DNA of 22,732 bases from an uncultured Prevotella sp. (GCA_900539625.1 UQCW01000046.1:1-22732); one strand, 5' to 3'. Shown: positions 1 to 8,846, counted from the stretch's first letter. Numbers and translations: made by a program. Notes: generated by a model not told the origin, from the sequence alone.

Positions 1-569
1 TTGTTGCTCATGATGGAATTTTTGTACAGGTCGTCAACATACCTTTCAATCGACCCGTTGTATTTGACCGCAATAATCTTAAAGATGAGCGGCTGATAGG
101 TGGCCGACTGGGAGAACTTCTTCAAGCGCTCCACAAAGTCGCGCTTCTCTTCGCTTTCATTGTAGGGCGCCTTGTGACGTTTTTCAAAGGCGTCGTTCCA
201 GATGGCTTTGTAGAAATCCCATTTTATATTGTTTTCTTTGTATTCAAAGTGATAATCTAAGGATGCGGCCACGTATGGGTCTTGCAAGGATAAATATTCT
301 ATTTTATCCGTGTACGTCCAAAAATTCTCTATAGCATAAACGCCTTTTGTCTTTTCCCATTGGCGGTAGCCTTTCAAATAATCGTAACACCTCATGGCGA
401 GTTGGAAATTAATCATGGGGCAGATGGTGTCGTCTATGGCCAGCTCGTGAAACAAAGCGGAATCCTTTTTGATGACGTCTTCTCGTTGATTGGTCTGTGC
501 GTATACTCCAAAGTCCGAAGAGAAGGCAGCGTGAAGCACGATGGTGATGAGCAAGATGAATCGTTTCAT
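1..569 (-). CDS. Secreted protein of unknown function (5' part; truncated by window edge)
   Basis: An open frame on the minus strand starts at the ATG complementary to 567-569 and stays open for 189 codons to the window edge, so the C-terminus is missing. The product begins MKRFILLITIVLHAAF and has an apparent signal peptide with a likely cleavage after VYAQ (about residue 25), so export is expected. The mature part is rich in aromatic and charged residues (for example KGYRQWEKTKGVY, then ENFWTYTDKIEYL, later KWDFYKAIWNDAF). I see no catalytic motif or repeat and do not recognise the family. The start is supported by the signal peptide directly following the ATG. No TAnnTTTG promoter box is evident upstream. 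A dispersed-repeat end sits about 90 bp upstream. I am sure that it is coding; the function is unknown. Confidence 0.75.
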   Translation of the reverse strand, partial: MKRFILLITIVLHAAFSSDFGVYAQTNQREDVIKKDSALFHELAIDDTICPMINFQLAMRCYDYLKGYRQWEKTKGVYAIENFWTYTDKIEYLSLQDPYVAASLDYHFEYKENNIKWDFYKAIWNDAFEKRHKAPYNESEEKRDFVERLKKFSQSATYQPLIFKIIAVKYNGSIERYVDDLYKNSIMSN

Positions 570-656
570 GGTTTATGGTTTTTAATTGTATGATGGGGAG
601 GGGAGCTTGAAAGTTCAGCAGCCTCGCCCCGTTAGCAGAATAATCGTTTTCAGTTT

Positions 657-693
657 TTAGTAATGGTGAAAGAATAACTTGAGCAATTACTAA
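657..693. repeat. Solo end of family-2 dispersed element
   Basis: The segment starts TTAGTAATGGTGAAAGAATA and closely matches the terminal inverted repeat at the right end of the full element at 9490-9675, read on the opposite strand. It is closed by TTACTAA, the reverse complement of its own first seven bases, so it is itself a short palindrome. No second end or core is nearby, so it looks like a remnant or a minimal derivative. Confidence 0.6.
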
Positions 694-806
694 TCTCCAG
701 TCGTCGGCCCAGTCTTCCCTTTCCGCTTTTGCTTTTTATGCGTAGGGAAATCCTTATGCGGTGTGGAGAAAAACGTTGCTGACGATTCGTTCCCTATATT
801 GGTTGG

Positions 807-916
807 CGTCTCACGTCCCAGATTCGAACGTCTCACGTTCCAGATTCGAACGTCTCTCGTCCCAGATTCGAACGTCTCTCGTCCCAGATTCGGTCGTCTC
901 TCGTCCCGCGTTCGCT
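807..916. repeat. 22-bp tandem repeat array, five units
   Basis: Five consecutive 22-bp units begin at 807, 829, 851, 873 and 895. Each starts CGTCTC(A/T)CGT(C/T)CC or a close variant, and units 1-4 contain AGATTCG. Units 1-3 differ at only a few positions; unit 5 has drifted. The period is close to two DNA helical turns. The array is non-coding: the frame through it has no plausible start or homology. A second array with the same 22-bp period but a different sequence lies at 19994-20081. Confidence 0.85.
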
Positions 917-1315
917 GACAAGTATAGGGTTTGCGGTGGTTAGTCAGGTTGGTTGTTTATGGAGACAAGACATCTGCTTGTCTTAAAGTGATGTTGGAAA
1001 GGCAGATGTAATCTTCAAAAACAGGGAGAGGAAGGTATTGGAAAGTGGCTGCGGCAATCTCAGCATTGTTTTCCACATGGTTGTTGCTGGATACATTTGG
1101 AAGACCACTGAGATGTGCCACAGAACTTTCCGTTCTTATCTCACAATTGTTTCGATGGGGAGTCGGTGTTCAAAATTGGCGTTTTAGCTTCGTTTTAAAT
1201 GCGTTTGTTGAGAATGATTTGCCAGCGAAATTACAAAACACCCGAAAATACGCCTAAAAATGGAGTACACTTTTAGTACACTTTTTACAACGGCTTGAAA
1301 TACAGGTGCCTAAGG
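917..1315. other. Intergenic stretch without a recognisable gene
   Basis: This part of the long gap between the left-edge gene and the TPR regulator has no coding region I can support. Short frames in it lack a plausible start, composition or recognisable product. It holds one repeat end (1161-1177) and a direct repeat AGTACACTTTT in two copies near 1264-1285. It may be a decayed region. Confidence 0.5.
1161..1177 (+). repeat. Solo end of family-1 dispersed element
   Basis: AGTCGGTGTTCAAAATT matches the family-1 terminal consensus AGTAGGTGTTCAAAATT at 16 of 17 positions. No partner end or core is adjacent, so it is probably a remnant. Confidence 0.45.
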
Positions 1316-1348
1316 AAGAGCCTTCATCGGGACTTTCCCGTTGCTCTT
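1316..1348 (-). terminator. Hairpin just downstream of the TPR/HTH gene
   Basis: AAGAGC at 1316-1321 pairs with GCTCTT at 1343-1348, and an inner CGGG/CCCG stem encloses ACTTT. It lies about 10 bp past the stop codon of the minus-strand regulator gene, a natural place for a transcript end. It lacks a strong T-run on the minus strand, so it may protect the 3' end rather than be a classic intrinsic terminator. Confidence 0.4.
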
Positions 1349-1358
1349 TATTGAATTA

Positions 1359-3050
1359 TTAGGGTTTTCCTTGGAAATTTCGGATAAGGTTGTCGAAATT
1401 TTTGCTGCTTTTCCCGTCCTCGTTGAACAGGATGCCAGCCAATTTCGCACGGATTTTGGTAACGTTTTGTTTGCTGATGAGAAGCAGAATTGCCAAATCC
1501 GAGGGGGAATATCCAAGGCGTATCAGAATGCAGAGCTGGATGTCTCTTTTGTTGATGCTTCCGGAAAAACTTTCAAGAAAATCCAGGAAATGCCAGTCGT
1601 TGGCTTGCATGTAGAAATACAAGCCATTCCAAATGGCTTGGTCCTTGATGGGTTTCTCTTCGTCAATAAGGCAGGCGATGTCTTTCTTGATTTTCTCTAT
1701 ATCGATGGTGGGGATTTTTGTTTTTTTCAGGCCAAACAAATATTTGAGTGTGCCGTTCTCCTGTTCGGCAAGCGATTGTTTGAAAACGTAAAGCATGAAG
1801 AAAAAATGGTTGGTCATTCTGCTGATGGTCTTCCTGTTTTTGATGCAAAGATATGCCAACAGGCAAAGTGTCAGGATAAGAATGACAATAGAGATGGGAG
1901 AGGAAAAATGGTAGTACCATCTGTCGTTTACCAACATCTCGTTCTGCTTCTTTAGCATTTCGTTCTCGTGTATATAGAATCCGTCGTGCAGATTGTTGGA
2001 TGTTTCCAGACTGTCTGCTTTGCTATGGGCTATTATATATTTTGCTAAATATTTGTTGACAGAGTCCGTTTGGTTCTTAATGCTATATGCGTTGGCCAGT
2101 TCCCCGTAGGTACTGGCTTTTACCAATTCGCTGCAATATTTCAGTTCATTGTGGTAACAAATGATGGCGGAATCGGTCATTCCTTTCAGTAGATAGTAAT
2201 CTCCTTTGTTGGAGTAGTAAACGCCAAATTCACTTTGGTTGTAACGGTATTTGGCATCGGGCGAACAAATCACGTTCTTTTCGTATTCCAAAAGAAATTC
2301 ATTGGCTTTGGCCAGTTCGTTTCTGTGCAGGCACACCTCGCTCATCGGTAGCAATTCGTCATAGGCATCTTTTTTCAACCCTAATTTCGTATATAGATCG
2401 TAGGCTTTTCGAGAATACTCATACATCATGTCGTAATTGTTTTCCCATCTGAAATGATCCACCAAATGCCCGTAGCAATCGCCCAGGGTGCAGCTGTCTT
2501 GGGTCTCTTTTGCGTAGTAGGCCGCCTTTTCGTAGCTCCGTCGGACGATGTCGTTGTCTGGTTGTTTTTTCGAGATGCCTCCCAGCAGCATATAGCATTT
2601 TCCCAGCAGTTTTATGCTGCGTAATGTGGTGGTGTCGTTACATTGCGTGGCCGTAAAGCATTCCTTTTGCGACTCTTTGAATTTCATGTCATCGTAGAGC
2701 ATGCAGGCCAAAATGTAGTGTGCACGCATCTTGTCGTAGGCCGTTCCGTGTTTATCGTAATGCCTCACCGCCTGGCGCATCATGGAATCGTTGTTCAGGC
2801 GGTAGAATCGCTTTATCAGATAGTCGTGTTTCAGCATGACATAATACATACTGTCGTTGTGGCTCAGTTCGTTGGGCTTGGCACCGACTTTATCGAGCAG
2901 TTCGGTGATGGCGTTGGTGTCCATCGGCACACATTCGAGCAGGGAGTCAACGCGCTCAAGTTCTTGGCGCGTGTTGGCTCGCTGGCAGCTGTTGAGGTGC
3001 GGCATGGCCAGTGCGAAAAGCAGAATGTATATGCAGACTAAGTGCTTCAT
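1359..3050 (-). CDS. Lipobox/TPR/transmembrane/HTH regulator, paralogue A
   Basis: A 563-residue protein. The N-terminus carries a lipoprotein-type signal (MKHLVCIYILLFALAMPHLNSC, lipobox LNSC, Cys22). Residues about 30-350 are helical TPR-like repeats. One transmembrane segment follows at about 384-403 (SIVILILTLCLLAYLCI). The C-terminal part ends in a helix-turn-helix of LuxR/GerE-like type at about 499-540 (NKRDIQLCILIRLGYSPSD, then LLISKQNVTKIRAKLAG). Topology predicts periplasmic TPRs and a cytoplasmic HTH, so I infer a one-component membrane regulator that senses something in the envelope; its targets cannot be read from sequence. The ATG at 3050 is supported by the signal peptide and a TATATTTG box 25 bp upstream. 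It is a paralogue of the gene at 20632-22416, sharing the N-terminal pattern (I/V)DSL...PMDT.AI and the motif RAHY(L/I)L. It looks more A+T-rich than the efflux genes beside it. Confidence 0.85.
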   Translation of the reverse strand: MKHLVCIYILLFALAMPHLNSCQRANTRQELERVDSLLECVPMDTNAITELLDKVGAKPNELSHNDSMYYVMLKHDYLIKRFYRLNNDSMMRQAVRHYDKHGTAYDKMRAHYILACMLYDDMKFKESQKECFTATQCNDTTTLRSIKLLGKCYMLLGGISKKQPDNDIVRRSYEKAAYYAKETQDSCTLGDCYGHLVDHFRWENNYDMMYEYSRKAYDLYTKLGLKKDAYDELLPMSEVCLHRNELAKANEFLLEYEKNVICSPDAKYRYNQSEFGVYYSNKGDYYLLKGMTDSAIICYHNELKYCSELVKASTYGELANAYSIKNQTDSVNKYLAKYIIAHSKADSLETSNNLHDGFYIHENEMLKKQNEMLVNDRWYYHFSSPISIVILILTLCLLAYLCIKNRKTISRMTNHFFFMLYVFKQSLAEQENGTLKYLFGLKKTKIPTIDIEKIKKDIACLIDEEKPIKDQAIWNGLYFYMQANDWHFLDFLESFSGSINKRDIQLCILIRLGYSPSDLAILLLISKQNVTKIRAKLAGILFNEDGKSSKNFDNLIRNFQGKP

Positions 3051-3075
3051 GGTAGGTGCGTGGTGTTAGTTTCTG

Positions 3076-3083
3076 CAAATATA
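3076..3083 (-). promoter_or_regulatory. Bacteroidota -7 box for the TPR/HTH gene
   Basis: TATATTTG on the minus strand fits the Bacteroidota -7 consensus TAnnTTTG and lies 25 bp upstream of the ATG at 3050. I see no convincing -33 TTTG at the usual spacing. The short repeat element at 3096-3172 begins only 13 bp further upstream and would occupy the -33 region. Confidence 0.5.
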
Positions 3084-3095
3084 GTGATTATTTGT

Positions 3096-3172
3096 TAAGT
3101 AATGGTAAGCAGGTGTTCAAATTTAGTTTATGCTATCCATGCAGGGATAAACTAATTCTGAACACCTACTTA
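3096..3172. mobile_element. Short family-1 element (core-less deletion derivative)
   Basis: It is bounded by TAAGTAATGGTAAGCAGGTG on the left and GAACACCTACTTA on the right. Arms of about 26 bp (3106-3131 and 3147-3172, about three mismatches) enclose a 15-bp spacer with ATCCATGCAGGG. That spacer and the left arm match the reverse complement of the right end of the full element at 20329-20520 (CCCTGCATGGAT), so this copy is a full element that lost its centre. It lies between the end of the efflux operon and the start of the TPR/HTH gene, and its hairpin could act as a terminator or insulator. A degraded further end (TGAACACTTGCTT) follows at 3185-3197. Confidence 0.7.
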
Positions 3173-3209
3173 TCAGACTAATAATGAACACTTGCTTCTG
3201 ACCGCCATC

Positions 3210-4409
3210 TCAGAACATCCTCATCAACTGCGACTTCGCCAGCGCCGCGTCGCGCTCGGCCTCCAGCAGAGCCGTTTGTGCCTCATTGAAGAAGGAGAGT
3301 TCAAGCAGATAGTCAGTCATTGAAATCTGCCCCGTTTGCAGGGCGCGTTGCAGGAGGTGTACATTGTCGTTTCCCTCCATTTCGCGTTTCAGCCTTTCTG
3401 CCGTTTGCTGGCAGCGCAGCATGGTGGCATAGCGCTGTTCGACGGTGGCTTTCAGTTGCGTTTCCACATCGGCAAGTTCGAGTTGCGCCGCAGTCAGTGC
3501 GGCTTGGCTTTGGCGGACACGTTGTCGCGCGTTGCCCCAAATCGGGAGAGAGAGCCCAACGCTCACGCCGCTGTGGTTCTCCCCTGCGATGTATTCCCCC
3601 GTGAAGCCCACGGAGAGTTTCGGCAGGGCCTCCATACGGGCCAGTTTGGCTTCGCGCTTCTGGCAGTTGACCTTGGCGGAGGCAACCAGTGTGGCCGCCT
3701 GCGCAGACGCGGCGCGTTCCAGCAAGGCCGAGAGAGTCGGCACGGGCGTCGCGTCGTAGAGCGTGTCGGTGTAGGCAACGGGATGTCCGCCGTTGAGCCT
3801 TCGCAGGCGTTCCATTGTCTCCGCCCGTTCCGTCTCCGCTTTGGCGAGGGCGGCGGCAGCGAGCGTGTGGCTGAGCTTGGCCTTGTTGTAAGTCAGTTGG
3901 TCGGCATCGCCCTGTGCCATCTTCTTGTCGTAGAGCAGAAGTAGCGTCTGCGAGAGGTCGCGCCGTAGCGCCAGTTGGCGGCAGAGGCGGTTCAGATGGG
4001 TGGCATTGACGATTTCCGCGTCGGCTTCGGCCAGGAGGTTCGTGACTTGCAGGGCATAGTCAGCGTCGAGCATACGGTCGGCGGCGCGGGCCAGTTGGCG
4101 ACGTTTGCCCGTGACCACTCCCCAGTCGATTTCCTGACTGATGCCGAAGTCCTTTCGCGCCGGTGTGCCCTTCGGCGTTCCCCATAGATAGCCCGCCTCC
4201 ACTTCGGGGTCGGGCAGTTGCAGGTCGGCGCGTGCCTCCGCTTTGCCGGCAGAAGTCTGTGCCCTCAGCGCGGCGAGCGAAGTGTTGTTGGAAAGAATGG
4301 AATCAAGCAGCGCCTCTCGCGCCGTGGTGGCGGAAGACTGCGCCTTCATCGCCTGCGGGAAGAGAAGGCCGAGGGCGACGAGAAAGAAGAGATGCTTAGG
4401 TCGTTTCAT
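3210..4409 (-). CDS. TolC-family outer membrane efflux protein (CzcC/CusC-like)
   Basis: A 399-residue protein with a signal peptide (MKRPKHLFFLVALGLLFPQAMKAQ, cleavage about residue 24) and two outer-membrane-factor halves: long amphipathic helices (for example DADQLTYNKAKLSHTLAAAA) and beta-strand segments such as SVGLSLPIWGNARQRVRQS. The length is normal for the short OEP proteins of metal RND pumps. It would form the outer membrane channel for the permease and adaptor encoded just upstream. Its ATG at 4409 overlaps the permease stop by 14 bp, so translational coupling is likely. It is the last gene of the efflux operon. The role as a metal-pump exit duct is inferred from family and context. 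Confidence 0.9.
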   Translation of the reverse strand: MKRPKHLFFLVALGLLFPQAMKAQSSATTAREALLDSILSNNTSLAALRAQTSAGKAEARADLQLPDPEVEAGYLWGTPKGTPARKDFGISQEIDWGVVTGKRRQLARAADRMLDADYALQVTNLLAEADAEIVNATHLNRLCRQLALRRDLSQTLLLLYDKKMAQGDADQLTYNKAKLSHTLAAAALAKAETERAETMERLRRLNGGHPVAYTDTLYDATPVPTLSALLERAASAQAATLVASAKVNCQKREAKLARMEALPKLSVGFTGEYIAGENHSGVSVGLSLPIWGNARQRVRQSQAALTAAQLELADVETQLKATVEQRYATMLRCQQTAERLKREMEGNDNVHLLQRALQTGQISMTDYLLELSFFNEAQTALLEAERDAALAKSQLMRMF

Positions 4410-7400
4410 GAGAAGAAAGAGGGTTTGAGGGCTGCTTGGTGTGGCAGCAATGGTGGAGGTAGATGGTCGGGATGACGATGAGGTTGAGCAGTGTGCTCGT
4501 GAGGAGACCGCCGAGCATCACCTGCGCCATCGGACTTTGGATTTCGTTGCCTGGGAGGTCGTGGCCCACGGCCAGCGGAATGAGCGCCAAGGCAGATGCC
4601 AGGGAGGTCATGAGAATCGGTAGCAGACGGTCGGCCGAACCGCGGAGCACGCATTCGCGAGGAGGCATGCCCGTTTTCCGCAGTTCGTTGTAGCGGTCAA
4701 CGAGCAACATGCCGCCGCGCGTGGCGATGCCGAAGAGCGAGATGAAGCCGATGATGGCGGGGATGCTGATTTCGCTGCCGCCGACAACCAGGATGGCCAC
4801 GCCGCCAGAGAGCGCCAGCGGGAGGTTGAGGAGCACCACGACCGACTGCCGCCAGGAGCGAAATTGCATGAAAAGCAGCAGGAGAATCACGGCGATGCTC
4901 ACGAAGGAGAGGAGCAGGAGGGTGCGTGAGGCTTTCTGCTCGCTTTCAAATTGGCCGCCGTAGCTCAGGTGGTAGTCTTGCGGAAGATGGATTTTCTCGC
5001 TGACGCGTTTTTGGATGTCGCCAACCACGGAGCGGAGGTCGCGCCCGGAGACGTTGGCCGACACGACAATCTTGCGCTGCGCGTTTTCGCGGTTGATGGT
5101 GTTTGGGCCAGCTGTCGAGGTGATGTCTGCCACTTGACTGAGCGGCACTTTTCGGCCGTCGCCCGTGTCGATAAGCAAGCCGCGGATGTGGTCGATGCTG
5201 TTCATGGCCTCTTGGTTGAGGCGCACGGTGAGGTCGAAGGTGCGGCCGCCCTCATTGACCTGCGACACTGTTTCGCCACCCAATGCCACATTGACAAATT
5301 GCGCGAATTGGGGAAGCGTGATGCCATATTGCGCCAGCATGACGCGGCGTGGACGGATGGTCAGCTGAGGACGCTCCACTTGTTGTTCCACATTGAGGTC
5401 GGCAAGACCTTCAACGTCTTCAACGGCCTCTTTTATCTGGTTGGCAATGGTGTGCAGACGGATGAGGTCGGGACCGAAGATTTTGATGGCGATGTTGGCA
5501 CGCGTGCCCGAGAGCATGGCATCGATGCGGTGGGAGATGGGCTGTCCGATTTCCACGTTCACGCCAGGAATCGTGGCGAGTTTGCTACGCACGTCGGCCA
5601 GCACTTCGTCTTTCGTTCGTTTGCCCAGCGTGAAAGGCACCTCCATTTCGCTCGTGTTGGCACCGAGGGCGTGTTCGTCGAGTTCGGCGCGTCCCGTCTT
5701 GCGGGCCACGTCGGTCACCTCCGGAATCGTGAGTAGCAGTTTTTCCGCACGGCGGCCGATGCTGTCGCTCTCGTCGAGCGAGATGCCCGGCAGCGAACTC
5801 ACGTTGACCGTGAAGGAGCCTTCGTTGAAAGGAGGCAGGAAGGAACGGCCGAGGAGCATGAAGCCGCCAATGGTGAATGCCAGCAACACGATGATGCCGG
5901 CAATCACTGGACGGACGTGGCGGAGCATGCGGGCGAGCAGGGCGGCGTAGGCCGTTTTCATGCGACCGACAAAGCGCGGCTCGTTGTGGCGGTCGGTTTT
6001 GCGTCCCAACAGATAGCTACACAAAACGGGCGTCAGCGTCAGGGCAACCACCGTGGAGGCGAAGAGCGACACGATAAAGGCCACGCCGAGCGAGATGAGC
6101 ATGCGTCCCTCAAGGCCAGAAAGGAAGAACAGAGGGATGAAGCTCACCACGATGATGAGCGTGGAGTTGAGAATCGGCATACGTACCTCGCAGGAGGCAT
6201 CGTGCACCACGTCGAGCACGGGACGGCGCTCCGTGATGCTCTTTTCGCGGTTTTGGCGCAGGCGCTTGAACACGTTTTCAACGTCGACAATCGCATCGTC
6301 AACCAACGAACCGATGGCGATGGCCATGCCGCCGATGCTCATCGTGTTGATGGTGAGGCCCATGAGCTTCAAGACGATGACGGTGATGAGCAACGAGAGC
6401 GGGATGGTGGCCAGGGAGATGAGCGTCGTGCGACCGTTCATGAGGAAGATGAAGAGCACGAGCACCACGAAGATGCCGCCTTCAACGAGCGATTTGCGGA
6501 TGTTTGAAATCGAGGCATCGATGAATTTCTGTTGGCGATAGAGCTCAGTGTTGACCTTCACGTCGGCAGGGAGCGACGACTTGAGGGTGGCGATGGCCGT
6601 GTCGAGGCGTTCCGTCAGTTCGAGTGTGCCGACGGAGGGCTGTTTCGTGATGGTCAGCAAAACGCCCGGTTTGCCAGAGATGGAGGCCAGGCCCATGCGG
6701 GGCGACTTCACGGCAGGGCGCACGTCGGCCACGTCGGCCAGCACCACGGGGCGGCCCTGCGGCGTGAGTTTCACGACAGACTGCGACATCTCGTCGGCAT
6801 CGCTCGTGGAGAGCAGGCCGCGCAAGATATATTCGTTGCCATATTCATATAATACGCCGCCGGTGGCGTTGCGCGTCATGGCTTGCGTGGCGTCCAACAC
6901 TTCCGAGAGGCCCACCCCATAATGGCGCATGCGCTCGGGATGGAGTTGCACTTGATATTCCATGATGTTTCCGCCCATCACCGTCACCTGCGCCACACCG
7001 CCCATTGAGAGCAACTGCGGACGGATGGTCCAGTCGGCCAGCGTGCGGAGGTCGGTTTGCGACGTGGAGTCGGCGGTCAGGCCGATGAAAAGTACCTCTC
7101 CGAGAATCGACGACTGCGGGCCGAGTGTCGGTGTGCCAACCCCTTCGGGCATGGCGTCGGCGATGGTAGAGAGCTTTTCGGAAACGATTTGGCGGTCGCG
7201 GTAGATGTCGGTGTCCCAATCAAATTCCACCCACACCACGGAGAATCCCATCGTGCTCGAAGAGCGCACGCGGCGCACGTCGGTGGCACCGTTGACGGCG
7301 GTCTCGATGGGGAAGGTCACGAGGCGTTCCACCTCTTCGGCGGCCATTCCCTTGGCTTCGGTCATAATCACCACGGTCGGGGCGTTGAGGTCGGGGAAAA

Positions 7401-7512
7401 CGTCGACCTCCATGTGCTTGGCTGTCCAGCAGCCGCCGATGATCAGAATAAGGGTGGCGAGCAAGACGAGTGCGCGGTTGCGCAAGGAGAAAGCTATGAT
7501 TTTGTTGAGCAT
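4396..7512 (-). CDS. HME-RND heavy-metal efflux permease (CzcA/CusA family)
   Basis: A 1038-residue inner membrane proton antiporter of the heavy-metal RND family. Visible features are TM1 (about 12-31), the TM2-6 block (about 340-500), TM7 (about 538-556) and TM8-12 (about 863-1020), with two large periplasmic loops between. The TM4 proton-relay motif reads GSLVDDAIVDVEN (401-413), with the conserved acidic pair at 405-406. GFISLFGIATRGGMLLVDRY near 922-941 is the family TM10/11 signature. The product expels divalent (Zn/Co/Cd-type) or monovalent (Cu/Ag-type) cations; sequence alone does not decide which. An unusual cluster HHCCH lies at 1020-1024 just after the last membrane span. The start is 15 bp downstream of the adaptor stop, and the stop overlaps the TolC-like gene. 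Confidence 0.95.
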   Translation of the reverse strand: MLNKIIAFSLRNRALVLLATLILIIGGCWTAKHMEVDVFPDLNAPTVVIMTEAKGMAAEEVERLVTFPIETAVNGATDVRRVRSSSTMGFSVVWVEFDWDTDIYRDRQIVSEKLSTIADAMPEGVGTPTLGPQSSILGEVLFIGLTADSTSQTDLRTLADWTIRPQLLSMGGVAQVTVMGGNIMEYQVQLHPERMRHYGVGLSEVLDATQAMTRNATGGVLYEYGNEYILRGLLSTSDADEMSQSVVKLTPQGRPVVLADVADVRPAVKSPRMGLASISGKPGVLLTITKQPSVGTLELTERLDTAIATLKSSLPADVKVNTELYRQQKFIDASISNIRKSLVEGGIFVVLVLFIFLMNGRTTLISLATIPLSLLITVIVLKLMGLTINTMSIGGMAIAIGSLVDDAIVDVENVFKRLRQNREKSITERRPVLDVVHDASCEVRMPILNSTLIIVVSFIPLFFLSGLEGRMLISLGVAFIVSLFASTVVALTLTPVLCSYLLGRKTDRHNEPRFVGRMKTAYAALLARMLRHVRPVIAGIIVLLAFTIGGFMLLGRSFLPPFNEGSFTVNVSSLPGISLDESDSIGRRAEKLLLTIPEVTDVARKTGRAELDEHALGANTSEMEVPFTLGKRTKDEVLADVRSKLATIPGVNVEIGQPISHRIDAMLSGTRANIAIKIFGPDLIRLHTIANQIKEAVEDVEGLADLNVEQQVERPQLTIRPRRVMLAQYGITLPQFAQFVNVALGGETVSQVNEGGRTFDLTVRLNQEAMNSIDHIRGLLIDTGDGRKVPLSQVADITSTAGPNTINRENAQRKIVVSANVSGRDLRSVVGDIQKRVSEKIHLPQDYHLSYGGQFESEQKASRTLLLLSFVSIAVILLLLFMQFRSWRQSVVVLLNLPLALSGGVAILVVGGSEISIPAIIGFISLFGIATRGGMLLVDRYNELRKTGMPPRECVLRGSADRLLPILMTSLASALALIPLAVGHDLPGNEIQSPMAQVMLGGLLTSTLLNLIVIPTIYLHHCCHTKQPSNPLSSHETT

Positions 7513-7527
7513 GTTCTTGGCCTCCCT

Positions 7528-8697
7528 TTAATGTTCATGGTTGTGTCCTTCAGGAATGGCACCACTGCTGGCTGCCAGTTTCACCTGTATCGCGCCGCGC
7601 GTCACCACTTCTTCGCCCGCTTTCAGGCCACTGAGGATTTCCACGCGTTGCCCGTTGTTGCCTCCAGTTTTCACCTCGGCCTTGCGATAGCTGTGGTCGC
7701 TTGTGCGGAGGTAGACGTAATAGACGCCCTGTTCCTCTGTGAGCGATGTGACGGGGATGCTGATGACACCTTGGCGCTCGCGGCCTAAGAGGTAGACCTC
7801 CACGAAGGTGCCAGAAACGAGGTGGCCCACATTGTTGAACTCAAAGATGACGGGAACGAAGAAGTCCCCCGTTTCCGCACTCTTGCCGCGCGACACCAGG
7901 CGGCCATTGAGCGACGAAAGGGCGTAGACGTTGTTGTCGTTGCCCGACGAGAAACGGAAATTGGCCCCCGTGATATTGGGGAGCATGGCGTAGTGGCGTT
8001 CCGGCACTTCTGCCCGCAGTTGCAGGCGGCGGCTTTGTGCCACTGTGGCGAGCGGCTGTCCGGCGGAAACATAATCGCCGGGGCGCACCAACACCTCTTT
8101 TACGTAGCCGTTCATGTTGCTTGCCACCACGCGGCTCTGGTTGCTGCCGCCCAGGCTCTCCGCTGTGGCCGTTGCCGTCTCATAGCGCTGGCGGGCCGCT
8201 TCGAGTTCGCGTGCCGAAATCAGGCGGTCGTTGGCCAATGCCTTGGCGCGTTCATATTCTTGTTTCGCAGCACGCAGTTCGGCTGCCGCCGCAGCAGCAG
8301 GATTCCCGTTGGCCATCTGTTGGGCAGAGACAACGAAAAGCCCCTGTCCGTTGCCAACGGCTTCGCCTTCCGTCACCGCCTTTCCAGCATATTTCACGAT
8401 GCCGGCCATCGTTGCCGTGATGGTCGTTTCGCCGCCTGCGGCAGGCAGAATCTGTCCGCTCACGGTGATCACTTCCGAAAACGCAGAGGGGCTGACGCGC
8501 TCAGTGGCCACTCCCGCCGCCTTGGCTTCTTCGGGTTCCAGAATTATGTCGTTGTCGTTGTGCTTGTCGGCCTTCTCTTCGTGCTTCTCGCCGTCGTGTT
8601 CGTCGGCGTGCGAGTCGTGGTTATGGCAAGACGTCAGCAAGGCTGCCGGAAGCAATAGGGCCAGCAGCCAGTGTTTGTTCATGAAATGTTTGTTCAT
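7528..8697 (-). CDS. Periplasmic adaptor (membrane fusion) lipoprotein of the metal RND pump
   Basis: A 389-residue CzcB/CusB-type adaptor. It has a lipoprotein signal ending LLTSC (Cys24), then a His/Asp/Glu-rich segment (about 25-50) likely to bind metal. A split barrel-sandwich (about 80-125 and 190-220) flanks a helical hairpin (about 137-183), followed by beta-barrel and membrane-proximal domains and a His-rich tail EGHNHEH. It would link the permease to the outer membrane channel and may hand over metal. Two in-frame ATGs (8697 and 8682) arise from a near-duplicated stretch beginning ATGAACAAACA; either gives a good signal peptide, and I kept the upstream one. The permease begins 15 bp downstream, so co-transcription is likely. 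Confidence 0.92.
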   Translation of the reverse strand: MNKHFMNKHWLLALLLPAALLTSCHNHDSHADEHDGEKHEEKADKHNDNDIILEPEEAKAAGVATERVSPSAFSEVITVSGQILPAAGGETTITATMAGIVKYAGKAVTEGEAVGNGQGLFVVSAQQMANGNPAAAAAAELRAAKQEYERAKALANDRLISARELEAARQRYETATATAESLGGSNQSRVVASNMNGYVKEVLVRPGDYVSAGQPLATVAQSRRLQLRAEVPERHYAMLPNITGANFRFSSGNDNNVYALSSLNGRLVSRGKSAETGDFFVPVIFEFNNVGHLVSGTFVEVYLLGRERQGVISIPVTSLTEEQGVYYVYLRTSDHSYRKAEVKTGGNNGQRVEILSGLKAGEEVVTRGAIQVKLAASSGAIPEGHNHEH

Positions 8698-8846
8698 AAG
8701 ATATTTAAATTCGGGGTATATTCTCTTGGAAAAAAAAGCGCACTTCTCCCTTACTAAGGCAGGCTACGCCACATCCGCCGGGCGTGGGTTTTGCCGCGTC
8801 CGGTGAATCAGAAAAGTGTCGTGGTGTAAATAAGAAGGAGCTTAGG

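Noticed and set aside
1045..1257. 70-codon plus-strand frame in the left intergenic region
   Set aside because: It runs through a repeat remnant, has no coding character I recognise, and opposes the local gene direction.
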